NCBI GenBank assembly: GCA_963921935.1
Contig: OY998175.1
Span: forward strand, 209,390,655-209,454,654
Source: Galeruca laticollis
Lineage: Eukaryota; Arthropoda; Insecta; Coleoptera; Chrysomelidae
Reading direction: 5' to 3'
DNA length: 64,000 nucleotides
The translations under genes and the position numbers were made by a program. Position 1 is the stretch's first letter. Each line of letters begins with the position of its first letter. Positions 34,011-44,729 of this stretch are shown one piece after another. The notes under the pieces were generated by a model that saw nothing but the letters and a program-made list of their open reading frames with translations, made no database searches and was not told where the DNA came from.

Positions 34011-34953
34011 AAAAAGAAAGAAACTCACTGTATAACAATAAAATTTAATTTCAATTATCGATACAAAACACATGTCTAATGGAAATTTGGAGGATACAAA
34101 ATATGATTAATAGCTTGAAATGCAATTTTAACTTTTATATATGAAGATGTTTCCCAAATTATGAGTACAATATGAACCTCTATTCATTTCATCATTCTAT
34201 TCCCTTTTGAAAATAATAATATTAATTTTTCAAATATTGACTGGTCTCACCGTAGAAACCAACTACAGTGATATTCTCCAATTTCAGCCAGTCTGCCTCT
34301 GGTTTCATGTTCAGATTTATCGCCTTTCTTTCTATGTTTTTATTTTTTGGTCATAAACAAGTAGAGTTTTCTTCATTTATCCACTGTTTTGGTATTGCAG
34401 AAACATATTCCATTTTGTTTACTTGGAAAATGATCACCGCATATGTTTATAAAATGAAATAAATTAATAAGTGGAAACAGTCAGGAAATTGGATTACCTT
34501 ATAATAAGCTAGAAATTCGACAATAGAACTGCATTTCATATTGTTAATGAAAGTAAAACAACAAGAAAGATTTCAATTACTGTTTCTGTGGTTGAATTCA
34601 AAAGAAAAATACTTGGAATAAAAAAGCAATAATATTATTTTTGCTTTGGGTCAAATAAATCTGAAGAATAATAAATTATTTTATTTCCTAGCAGGATCTT
34701 TCTTGACAAGCTTGGCAAGAATCTGGGAAACCGGAAAGAATACAACAATGAAAAATATTTTTTCAGAATTGCCGTATAACAAAAAAATGTTCAGAATTAT
34801 AAAATCGCTGTTTTGTATGAAATAACATGATGCCTACTCCTAGTTTAACAAGTACGCATTCTTAAATTTCAATTATGTCTGTATCTCCACAAAATTTTAA
34901 AAATAACCTATATTAGGAAATGCCTTAGCAAGAAACAGTTGTCAAATCTATAT

Positions 34954-36923
34954 TTAAGCAATTAAAGAGACAATAAAATTCTTGAAAGAAATACACTTTC
35001 TTTGAATTCTATTTATATCTAGAATTTCATTTGTATTTGACAAATTGTTAACAACAGCACATGAGAACTGTTTGGAATTGCAAGGTTCTTGAAAATTCCC
35101 TTCAAATGAATTATAACGTTTTACAACTAAATAAATATTTTTAGTATTAATACACTGAACAATTTTTTCAATTTTCACAATCACACCATCTTTCGTGAAA
35201 GCGTGATTGTCAGTTCGAGTACATCCTAGTTCAAAATGTTTTATTTTCATGCCACCATGAGACATTACAAGTTTCTTATCTAAAAGTGGTTCCAAATACG
35301 AATGTTTTTGCTGCAACAATTGTGTTTTTGACATGTTTTTATTCAGACTACATAATTCATCTGAATACAATCGACTCTCATTAACTCTATTAATAAATTG
35401 CTGAAGAGGTTTATTACATGTTTTGATCATTTTTTTAATACTAAACATATAATTCTCAAATGGAAAGGCAGAAAAGGCATCAACTTCAGCATTATATTCA
35501 CAAACATCATCACTCAGATGAATAAGATTGTGAACATTGTGTGTAACATACTCTTTACCGTAAACTTTACTGTAATTTCGAACACAATAATTGAGTACTT
35601 CTTTGGCAAACTTGTTGTATTCCATACAAAGTTGAGAAGAACAAAGAATTCTCATAGCGCAGTGGAGTGGAAGAAAATGTGTATATTGAGATGGTTTTAA
35701 TCTTTTTTGAAGAACTATTGGCCCTGTGTAAAGCAGAAACAGCCTGGATTCACTAGCCTTCCACCTATCAACTTCATTAATTGACCTAGGTAACCTCGCA
35801 AAATCTAAAGATCTAAAATACTAAGATATTCACGAAATGTTGATAATGAACTATTAAGTTTATTCAAATCGACTGGATTCATACGTATTGCCTGATTTCC
35901 TCGATACCAAAACAGCAACAAACGCTTCACGACTCCCAAACACATCAAATGCATATAATCAAGTGGGAAACCAGCAACTAAGTCAAAATCTAATTTCAAA
36001 AGGGGAGATGGTGAAATGTGGTATTCTCCATATTCTCCAGAGCGGAATTTTTCATCAGTTCTCAAAGGTTCATTTAATTTATTGAAACACATCCTGTTAT
36101 TCACATATTCTCCTTCTACAGTGCATTTTGTACAGCCTGAATATGAATTATGACCTTTTACACCCAAAACAAATGATTTTGCAGGTGCATCACAAATAAA
36201 TTTTGACAAATTCAATCCAAGTATTTTTCCTTCAAAAACTAAACCACTAGACTTCAGTTGAAGGTATTCTTCTATAAATTTTCCAAGTAGTTCATCTCCA
36301 CATTCAGGTTTTGCATGACCATGCCAAACCCCAATAACAAATGGTGAGATGTTTCTTGATATTCTACCCAGAATAGGCCAGAACTGACTTCCAGCACTTT
36401 TTGTGAGTGGAAGACCATCTATATTAATATCCAGATAAATCTTGTTTGAAACTGCAGAAGGGTTTCTTTCTAATATATATCGAATACCATCAGCTAATCC
36501 AAAATGATAGTACTGACCTCTATTAGTATTAACTACTTGACTCACTTTTGATGTCCTCAGAATAGTTCGACAGTCTAAAGGCAAGTTCTCATATTCTTTA
36601 GCATCTCTAGGTTTTTTTAAAATTCTCAACAATTTGTTGAAATTATTGTGGGAAATATTTCCCTGTATAGCCCAGTTCCTGAGTTCATCTAAGAATTCGT
36701 GTTCTGAAACTGGGTAAGTATTATGGAGTGAAACGTCAAGAACTTCTGAAGCTGAAGTAGGTGAATGAATGTTGTAAACACTCAACTCATCCTCTATTTC
36801 ATTTTCAGCTGTGACTGAAGAAGATATATCTTTATACGTCGTAGATATATTCTTATGGGTGGAAGATATATTCTTATAGGTGGTAGATATATGCTTGGTG
36901 ATATCATATTTGGATGCACTTGA
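34954..36923 (-). pseudogene. Tnp_2-like (CACTA-related) transposase, frameshifted
   Basis: Part one (36,923-35,805) reads YLDINIDGLPLTKSAGSQFW, SKFICDAPAKSFVLGVKGHN, a CTKC zinc-like pair and DLVAGFPLDYMHLMCLGVV. Part two, in another frame from about 35,815, reads FARLPRSINEVDRWKASESR and FLLYTGPIVLQ, then HNVHNLIHLSDDV and FSAFPFENYMFSIKKMIK, like the DUF4218 region of Tnp_2 proteins. The first Asp and the D..HL blocks suit a DDE nuclease. One frameshift at about 35,805-35,815 breaks it. The N-terminus shows three degenerate TYKNIS repeats after an in-frame TAA. It lies 540 bp upstream of the DUF4806-type gene on the same strand. The superfamily assignment is tentative. Confidence 0.7.
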
Positions 36924-36926
36924 TTA

Positions 36927-37915
36927 ATTACTAATATTTTTTTGTTTTAATATGCTGCCTTATTATAGAAAAATTATCAAGATGTACACCTCAAAATATG
37001 AAAAATCAACTGGTTTAAAAAATGTACTCCTCAATCATTTTCGCAATTTTATATCTGGTAACCCAGTTTTGAAGCTGCTGACTCTGTGTGAATCAAGGAG
37101 TTTAATGAAATTGAACCATTTCAATAAATGAATATTAAAATACCCTAGCAAATATTTTCACTAGTATGTAAAATGTATGCAAAATATTTTGTTAGCATTC
37201 AGAAATTCGATAATTAATTAATAGACTATATATTTTAGCAACAAAGGAATTCATTCAATATATCTATGAGCGTAAACTTTCAACATTTTCACAAAGATGG
37301 AGTTGCTCAAAATATATCATAATACAGATTTTTAACTCAAATAAAAGGAGTCTTATTACTGAAATTATTTGTCTTGACCCTTACTTCGTGGAATCTACTC
37401 ATATTAGTGTTTTAAATGAAACTCACTGTTTCTAGCTAAAAAGGAGTCTTATTACATTTACCAATGGCGAAATTGTCCAAAGCATTCATGAAAAACCAGG
37501 ACAGTTTTCAGCTGTGAGATTTCATTTTCCTTCATTAAAGTTATGGTAGGTATTCATAATGGTAAATCTTAACAACCCTCAGTACAACCATGTTTTGATG
37601 GAATATACATATTCTAAAGGGAACAATGTAGAGATGTACGGGTCACAAATTAACAAGACTTGTGACGTGCTTTCTTTCCTTAAAAGAATCACGGACGTCA
37701 CCATGACACCCACGGCTTCGGTACTTCCTAGATTTCCTCGGGCGCCAGATTTTTTGGGGTGGTTTACTCCACCGAACTCTCGAAAATACGGCGTCGAGAG
37801 TTACCAAGGTAGCCACAGATGGAGGTTCAGTAATTCCAGGGGTCTGTTGTTATGGACCTTTACGGATACATAGTGTGAAAACAGGCTTTAATTGCTTACC
37901 ACTATCAAACAAATG
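36927..37915. other. AT-rich region with weak frames and a primer-site-like motif
   Basis: No gene recognised. A plus-strand frame at 37,559-37,873 has no known domain. Near 37,738 the text CGGGCGCCAGATTTTTTGG resembles the border of an LTR-retrotransposon primer site on the minus strand, possibly an LTR relic. Upstream exons of the transposase may lie here but none could be shown. Confidence 0.35.
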
Positions 37916-37917
37916 AA

Positions 37918-38187
37918 ACTACTCGCCACTGGAGAAATTATTAATTTTAATTCCACAAATAAAATTGAATTTTACATAAATGAGAAATTACAAAAATACC
38001 AAAATAAACTACTCCCTACTAAAGAAATTATTAATTTTAATTCCACAAATAAAATTGAATTTTACATAAATGAGAGATTGCAAAAATATCAAAATAAACT
38101 ACTCGCTACTGGAGAAATTATTAATTTTAATTCCACAAATAAAATTGAATTTTACATAAATGAGAGATTGCAAAAATATCAAAATCT
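37918..38187 (+). repeat. Three 90-bp tandem repeats
   Basis: Three nearly identical 90-bp units keep one open frame (37,892-38,305), each giving GEIINFNSTNKIEFYINE. The 90-bp period is divisible by three, so the open frame follows from the repeat. I recognise no protein family and would not call it a gene. Confidence 0.85.
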
Positions 38188-38519
38188 ACTACTAAAGATC
38201 TACGTTACTAATCAAACCAAAAGCGGACTGACACCAAGCAATAAATATTCTAGCTATTTTACAACGGAGGCGGAAAATAACGTGCAGAATTCTACTAGTA
38301 CGTAGCAGGTGAAAACAATATAAAGTTCCTAGTGATAATATGTCAAAATGCACAGAGAAAGCGTTATGGTTGCACTAACAGAGCGTACTATATCGGTTCT
38401 TAGTATTTGTGTACCTTTTTAAATAAAGCGGAAGAAAATAATCAATTAACTAGTCTCGGCGGCCGGGTTAATCTCAATAGCCACCGGAATTTCTTAGCGA
38501 TTTCACTAGATTCAACTAA

Positions 38520-39150
38520 ACTAGGTTTTACTGATCAACACAATGGCTTATCGTACAAAATCAAATTCTCAGATAATGAAAACTACCAGCAGAATGCGAA
38601 AACCTCTCTTGGGTATCCCTGCTCGGCAGCGAATACTTTTGAGATTATTTCGTATCCCTTGAATTAAATCTGCCTTAGAGGCCTCCCGAATTGATCCCTG
38701 CTCAGCAGCGAATCCAGACGAGATTTTTCTGAGCAAGTGCAAACGAACTAAATTTTCTTAACAGTACGACGGCCTATTCAGCGGGATTAAATACTCAGAT
38801 AAACTAGACTTTAAATGTTCTAACTAAAGTTTTACTGGCAAAACAACAACAGCCTATTGTACGAACTAAACTTTTCAGTTAAAATAGATTGACAGTAGAA
38901 TCCGAAAACCTCTCCTTCCTATCCCTGCTCAGCAGCGAATACTCTCGAGATTATTTCGTATCTCTTAAATCAAATCTGCCTTAGAGGCCTCTCGAATTGA
39001 TCCCTGCTCAGCAGCGAATCCAGACGAGATTTTTCTAAGCGAGTGCGAACGAACTAAATTTTCTTAACAGTATAACGGCCTATTGGACGGGATTAAATAT
39101 TCAGATAAAATTGACTCTATATGTTCTAACTTCGGAATTGTACACAAATA
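38520..39150 (+). repeat. Two tandem copies of a ~316-bp unit
   Basis: CCCTGCTCRGCAGCGAATAC recurs at about 38,617 and 38,933, a 316-bp spacing, within two alignable units. Each unit holds a second inner copy of CCCTGCTCAGCAGCGAAT. Function unknown. Confidence 0.8.
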
Positions 39151-39159
39151 CTATGAATT

Positions 39160-39785
39160 CAAACGTTAAAAATAAAAGCGGCTAAGTGTTGGATGATAAT
39201 AGCTATTCACAGAACAATTTTATATCCACTTACCTGGTTCACAAAAACCAGTCACAGTATTCGGTGTAAACACAATGTAATTTGCAAGCAGGAAAAGAAA
39301 GAAAAAGCCCCTTTACCTGTATGCTACGTCCTTTTATTAAATTCTCCTACCTCACTTACGAAGTCTCCTCCTTAAAATTTTGAAAATGCGCGCACATTAG
39401 CAGACTGGTTTAAGTGAACTCAACAAAAGGATATACCGGATGTCTCAGAAGCAGTACATTTATATAAAAATAAATACTCATAGTTAAATTTCGAAAGAGA
39501 GGCGATTTAATTATTAAATAAAATGAAATGTATACTGCATGGTTGCTGGAAATGAAAACATTAAAAAGTAACATCGTTACAGACTCAAATGGAAAAATTC
39601 AACGAATCCATGACTGAAAATCTCAACCAGAAAACTCGAAAATTCAAGAAGGTAAAAATTCATAAACAATCATAGACTTTTGAACGAACAAACATTTCTC
39701 ACCTCTCCTCACCTAAAATCGAAAGAAACAAATCCTAACCCAACCTTCTTCTTCTTCTATACTATTATTGGGCTCGGTTAGGATG
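39160..39785. other. AT-rich spacer, nothing recognised
   Basis: Short chance frames only. Confidence 0.4.
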
Positions 39786-39791
39786 AGTTAT

Positions 39792-39917
39792 CAATGCATC
39801 GTTTTTGCCTTTCGCGTCGCACGTCACGCATTCTGATTGGCGATTTGGTGAATCGCGTCAGAAATTTCCCGATCAGAGTACGTGACGTGCGACGCAAAAA
39901 ACAAAAACGATGCATTG
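39792..39917. repeat. Short palindrome, MITE-like
   Basis: 37-bp arms starting CAATGCATCGTTTTTG and ending GTCGCACGTCACG are inverted with 3 mismatches. Weaker pairing continues inward (TCTGAT-GG), leaving almost no loop. No convincing target duplication was found. Confidence 0.85.
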
Positions 39918-40069
39918 GGAACTTATAGAACCCATAAATAAGAGAATAGAACCATTCACTCAGTTCCGATTAGACCTAAAATCTAGAAATATATAAATTC
40001 GAAATCCGAAATGTGTGCCGGAGAGTAATCGAAATAAACGTCATGCATCTAGGAATTTTTCAGCAGGAA

Positions 40070-40600
40070 GATTATTAACTCACAGCAATGTTTCTTGGTT
40101 AAAAAATATCGCAATATTCTAACATGGATATAGGTACTGAAACTTGTTCATATGGAAATATTTCGACAGGAAGAAATAACTAACTTACAGCAATGTTACT
40201 CGCGAAAGTAAATGACAATATTTCAATTAGTGTATTTGACAATATCACTGAAACTTGATAGCGAAATGTTTCAAAAATAGCAAATAACTAACTTACAGCA
40301 ATGTTTCTGAAAAAATGCCGATGCAATATTACAACTGGCATATCTAAGAACATCACGGCAACCTCAATTACAAACGTTTCAGTGGGAAGGAAATCTCAAC
40401 TTAATGAAATGTTTCTCTAATGAGCAAGTCACAATGTTTCAACTGAACTAACGCAATAATATTACTGAAACTTCTCCAGGAAACATTTCAAAGCGTATAT
40501 AAATGTAATTGCGCAATAATATTACTGCAACTTCTTCAGGAAACATTTCAAAATGTATATAAATGTAATTTGCAGCAATGTTTTGCAAGGTTCTGTGCTC
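40070..40600 (+). repeat. Degenerate tandem repeats near right transposon end
   Basis: CTTACAGCAATGTT-type phrases occur at about 40,081, 40,188 and 40,296 (about 108-bp spacing). Then two similar 70-bp units with CAGGAAACATTTCAAA follow (about 40,476-40,570). The vocabulary matches that of the left-end repeats at 21.0-21.5 kb and of 63.2-63.7 kb. Confidence 0.65.
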
Positions 40601-40607
40601 AGTGGGA

Positions 40608-40784
40608 AGCGGGGTGCACATGCACCCCACACTCTAAAAACCTAAATAATTACTGAGATGGAAAAAATCCATGTAAGATTTTAGGTAAATTACATTTGGA
40701 ACCTAAAAAATGCAGCTACTTAGATATATACAAAAAAGTACATGTGGGGTGCATTTGCACCCCGCTTGGTATTATAAGGGTTAA
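40608..40784 (-). repeat. Right terminus of composite transposon
   Basis: Plus strand ends GCTTGGTATTATAAGGG at 40,780, then TTAA (40,781-40,784). Inside it lie two palindromes of the form GGGGTGCA-NN-TGCACCCC (about 40,612-40,629 and 40,745-40,763). The outer 17 bp are the inverse of the terminus at 20,529-20,545 with one mismatch. Confidence 0.6.
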
Positions 40785-40799
40785 ACAGTGTTTCTTAAT

Positions 40800-41570
40800 T
40801 TTAGGCGTCCAAATTATAAAATAATTGAAAAAATTTCAAAATTGAAGATAGTTAAACTTTGAACCACTTCTGGTTAAAAAATTTTCTCAAAAAATAGTTT
40901 TTTTAACGCATGCAGCCAGAAACTACGTGCGAGGAAAAACATTCTTAAATATGTAGTGTAGTGAGATTTATTCAACAATTTCAAAACAAATCAATAGTTT
41001 TTATTTAATGTATGACATGACTGATAAAAACTTGACATGTATGCGAGGAAGTCTTGTGCTGGCCACAACGCATTTTTGAATCTGTTAATGAAATATAGTT
41101 ATTCATTTTCAGGTTTTGCTGTTATTTTTACTTTTGTTAAATTAACGAACGTTTACATTACCGTTTTTTATACATAAACAATGTCCTGTAATCCTACATT
41201 CAGAAAAAATGTGAATGCACCAATAGGTGTGCAGTGCGACAAAAAATTGCCCGTATCTCTTAAACCGTTATTTTTATCGAGATGTCACAAGAAGACTTTG
41301 TATCTATTACAATGTTCAAAGAATCAGTTGTTGCATTTATAACTGAAAAAAGTTATATTTACCAAATGTAGTTTAGACTTATTTATAACGCCAAAAAGTT
41401 TATTAACGCTTGAAATTTTAGTAATTTCCAATCAGCCCTTAAATAATTAAAAATAAAAAGACCGTTTTTTTTAATTACCAACTTCAGAGTCCTATAGTTC
41501 AATAACGAATGGAGTGAAGAAATTTTTTTAATGAAAGTCCTTCTTTTTAGTACGAACAAAATGTTATTGT
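40800..41570. other. AT-rich spacer, nothing recognised
   Basis: No frame, RNA gene or repeat could be supported. Confidence 0.4.
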
Positions 41571-41579
41571 CTAGAAATT

Positions 41580-42220
41580 GAAGTCCGTGAACTTAGTTCC
41601 CAACGTTTTCACGATTTAACTAAATTTAGTGTCATCGGTTAGTGCATCGATAGTGCCTCTTAGTGCTTCTATCAATTTCGTTAGTACTTTCGTGGTTTGG
41701 TGAATATTGAATATTAATTTATTTCAAGGTCAGTCCCCAAAGTGTTTAGGATTAATTCCAACTTAGTGCTTCGTTAGTACACTTTAGTTTTTCAGTTTTT
41801 TCGTTAGTGCTTTATTGGTTTTCGAGATATTTGACTTTACATTTTCAAGTGTTTACGATTAACTCCAAATTAGTTATTAGGTTATTACTTAGTTAGTGCA
41901 CTTTAGTGCTTCAATAATTTTCACTAGTGCAAAGTATAAACGATTCTAATAAATTTAGTATCGTTCGTTAGTGTTTCGTTAGTACTATTCAATAATTTTC
42001 ATTAGTGCTATCTTGATTTTCGAAATATCTTATAATAATTTATTAGCACTTCCGTGAACTTTACCTCCAAAATGTTCACGGTTTAGGTAAAGTTAGTGTC
42101 ATTCATTAGTGCTTCCATAAATGTCGTTAGTTGTTTACGGTTGATTCCAAATTAGCGTCATGCATTCGTTAGTGCTATTTCGTACCTCAATAATTATATT
42201 CCTAAGTGCTTTGTTGGTTT
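41580..42220 (+). repeat. Degenerate TTAGTGC-rich repeats
   Basis: Blocks built around GTTTACGRTT-AACTCCAAATTAG and CRTTAGTGCTTC recur irregularly (about 41,585, 41,735, 41,845, 41,928, 42,053 and 42,125). The block at 41,585 best matches that at 42,053. Old satellite-like DNA, period variable. Confidence 0.6.
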
Positions 42221-42635
42221 GAAAATATTTATTTTTTCGTGAATCCCTGAATTTCACAGCATCCAATATGTTTAGTACCATTAATTTCATTTGTAGGGTG
42301 TCTAATTTTCGTGTGTTTTCTTGTACCAGCTTCCTTATTATCATAGGTATAATGATGGGGATATCGGCTTACTATTCCATTTTTTATGAAACTTACATTG
42401 CCGCTAACCAAATTTGTATAGCCTCCTTAATTTCAAACTTAAAGGGCGATTTTAAAAATTTGCCATTTGCGACGCCATCCTGTATCTCGATTATTTGATA
42501 ACTCATCAATAAGTGAAAACGGGTTATTATAGAGTTCTTTATGTAAAATTCCGTGGAGTAGTTACTTTCTTATAGAAGGGTTAGTTTTTGAGTTATGACA
42601 CAAACTTGTGTTGTTTTTAAATGGAGCACCATATA

Positions 42636-43592
42636 CAGTGCTATTCAAAAGTCCCCTCCCCCCCTCGTATCTTTTGAACGGCTACACTTACAATAATAAA
42701 ATTTGGAGGGTGAAATTAAAGTGTTTTAAACTTCTCTACGAATGGCAACAGGTGACGTAATAGTAATAGATGACGTCACAGTGCCACTCTGGCCAATAAT
42801 TTTAAATAGGACCTTATGGCTAGTGATATCTCGTTTGGAAGACATTGACATTGGCTACATAGCCATATTAATTTTGTTTGGGTTTAAATTAATTTTGACG
42901 GATAAATTAAATAAATACCAAAATTATTAAAATTATTTTTCAAATTTAATTATTCAACTATCAACAATGGATTCTTGTAGCAAGTGTTCGAAATGTGCTC
43001 CGTCTACTTCCTGACAGTAATACATCGGCCGGCGAGGTCCTATAGAATGGCCACCTCGGTCACCAGATCTGACACCATTAGATTTTTTTCTCTGGGGGTA
43101 CTTGATATCCACGGTTTATACTACGGCACCAGATAGCATTGGCGTTTTGAAAGAAAGAATTACTGAAGAATGCAATGCTATTTCAGCTGACACATTCGAA
43201 CGAGTACGACAAGAGTTTACTAATAGGATGTATTACTGCCAGGAAGTAGACGGAGCACATTTCGAACACTTGCTATAAGAATCCATTGTTGATATTTGAT
43301 TAAATAAATTTAAAAAAATGATTTCAATAATTTTGGAATTTATTTAATTTATCCGTCAAAATTAATTTAAATCCAAACAAAATTAATATGGCTATGTAGC
43401 CAATGTTAATGCGTTTCAAACGAGATATCACTTGTCATAAGGTCCTATTTAAAATTATTGGCCAGGGTGGAGCTGTGACGTCATCTATTACTATTACGTC
43501 ACCTGTTACCATTCGTAGAGCCCTCCAAATTTTATTAATGTAAGTGTAACCGTTCAAAAGATACGAGAGGGAGAGGGGACTCTTGAATAGCA
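42636..43592 (+). mobile_element. Mariner-derived foldback MITE
   Basis: Arms of about 390 bp (42,636-43,026 and 43,211-43,592) are inverted copies, differing by substitutions and a ~20-bp insertion in the left arm. They start GTGCTATTCAA-AGTCCCC and are flanked by TA. The arms include the end of a transposase reading frame and its 3' flank, so the left arm is an inverted copy of the element's 3' end. Only about 185 bp of unique sequence lie between them. Confidence 0.85.
43026..43278 (+). pseudogene. Mariner/Tc1-family transposase C-terminus
   Basis: Frame reads GRRGPIEWPPRSPDLTPLDF, FLWGYL, LKERITEECNAI and GAHFEHLL then stop. RSPDLTPLDFFLWG contains the third catalytic acid (Asp) of a Tc1/mariner-type DDE/D transposase. 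The first two catalytic domains are absent. The stop-side 65 bp are also present, inverted, at 42,960-43,026. Confidence 0.8.
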
Positions 43593-43599
43593 TATATTA

Positions 43600-44155
43600 T
43601 TTCTTTGTTTTATTCATATTTTTAAGAGCTCTGCAAAAATATATATTTGTCCATACATTTTCATTAAATTATTTTTTCCATTTTTTGACGAAATTCAATA
43701 AATTAGTATATTTTTGTTTTATTGTTGGTTTAAGATAATGTAATTGTTGGTAAACATAGTTTTTCCCTATATCTGTGAAAATGTCGGAATAATTGTATTC
43801 AGTTGACACATTTTCTACTGTTTATTTGAAATGCAAAACTGATTCATTGTAAGATACGTATAAACGACGTATTAAGTTTATATATTATTTTATCATGATT
43901 GACAGGTTTATAAAATGTTCAGGATTATGGAACAGATCTGGTATAACACCAAATCTTGAATAATATATTTGCATTCAATTTTTTTCAGTAGCTTTAGCAG
44001 ACACGCTTCGATTATGTCTATTGGATCATTCAAAAATTTGTTAATAAATACTGTACTTACTTTGAACTGTTTGTGTTGATAGTTTGGGCATAACCAAATA
44101 CGGAAAGTAGCATCACAATTTTTTATGTTTGATTTTTTTATTGTATATTAAAGTA
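43600..44155. other. AT-rich spacer, nothing recognised
   Basis: No supported feature. Confidence 0.4.
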
Positions 44156-44163
44156 TAAGTGGA

Positions 44164-44268
44164 TTAAGAGGTCTTTCAAACACGCGCGATTTTTGGAGCA
44201 CGACGGCGCAGCCGGAGTGCTCGAAATAGAGCCAGTGTTTGAAAGACCAGTTATCCACGAATACGCTA
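44164..44268. repeat. Inverted repeat with GTCTTTCAAACAC arms
   Basis: GTGGATTAAGAGGTCTTTCAAACAC is mirrored about 50 bp later (GTGTTTGAAAGACCAGTTATCCAC), enclosing a GC-rich core with GGAGCACGACGG and CCGGAGTGCTC. The related text ACACGCGTGTTTGAAAG occurs near 45,700. A small foldback or regulatory hairpin, function unknown. Confidence 0.7.
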
Positions 44269-44602
44269 TTTTTTTTATTGATGCACTTTGAAATCATAAA
44301 ATATTATTATTATATTATTACTACAAAAAAATGGAAGTCCGTCCTCGATGCCCAGCCAAGTTTCGTGAAAGTCCATCCTAAATAGTATTTATTTTTATTT
44401 GACGTTACGAGGTACTGCTGTCAGATCAATAATCAAAAAGTTTCTTTATTACTTTTCCGCCCAACCTATCTAATATGCGAGAAAAGTATTGGTTTACCCC
44501 AAAAAAAGTTGGAATCTTCAAATTTTATTTTGAGATATTTTTACGTTTTCCATCAACAACAACACGAAAAAATGGTTTCTAGAAAAAAAATCCTGTGTGT
44601 AT

Positions 44603-44635
44603 GTCGTTGTCGTCGTCGTCGTCGTCGTCGTCGTC

Positions 44636-44701
<66 letters not shown>

Positions 44702-44712
44702 GTTGTCGTCGA
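44603..44712 (+). repeat. (GTC)n trinucleotide tract
   Basis: About 36 GTC/TCG units with rare substitutions, complement of the tract at 3481-3551. Frames through it give long Arg or Val runs and are not genes. Confidence 0.95.
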
Positions 44713-44729
44713 CCACTTTTCCTTACATG

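Larger units (their letters stand above)
21968..34413 (-). pseudogene. Six-exon DUF4806-type gene, split by a retrotransposon
   Basis: Exons: 34,413-34,251; 32,698-32,541; 32,446-32,273; 32,027-31,810; 22,741-22,582; 22,080-21,968. All junctions have GT-AG borders, and phases fit (1,1,1,0,1), giving a continuous frame. The N-terminus reads VSAIPKQWINEENSTC and W..LENITVVGFYETLEEA. The middle is Ser/Glu/Lys-rich. The C-terminus reads LLKYTGGLTSKECVTR, CSWTGKKGNFKL and FPTLTDEQFEKIVMGW, matching DUF4806 proteins of unknown function. In-frame stops lie at 34,351-34,353 (TGA) and 31,969-31,971 (TAG). An 8.6-kb gypsy element fills intron 4 and a palindrome fills intron 1. The start may lie up to 30 bp upstream. 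Confidence 0.75.
20529..40780 (-). mobile_element. Candidate composite DNA transposon
   Basis: Inverted 17-bp termini in TTAA enclose, reading leftwards, a Tnp_2-like transposase (36,923-34,954) and a six-exon DUF4806-type gene (34,413-21,968). Tandem repeats of similar vocabulary lie just inside both ends. Removing the nested gypsy element (8.6 kb) leaves about 11.6 kb. The transposase has one frameshift and the second gene two nonsense codons, so this copy is inactive. The joint mobility of the two genes is inferred from the shared strand, close spacing (540 bp) and bracketing ends. Confidence 0.5.

Noticed and set aside
37892..38305. 137-codon frame with three internal repeats
   Set aside because: Open only because the 90-bp repeat is a multiple of three; no recognisable fold.
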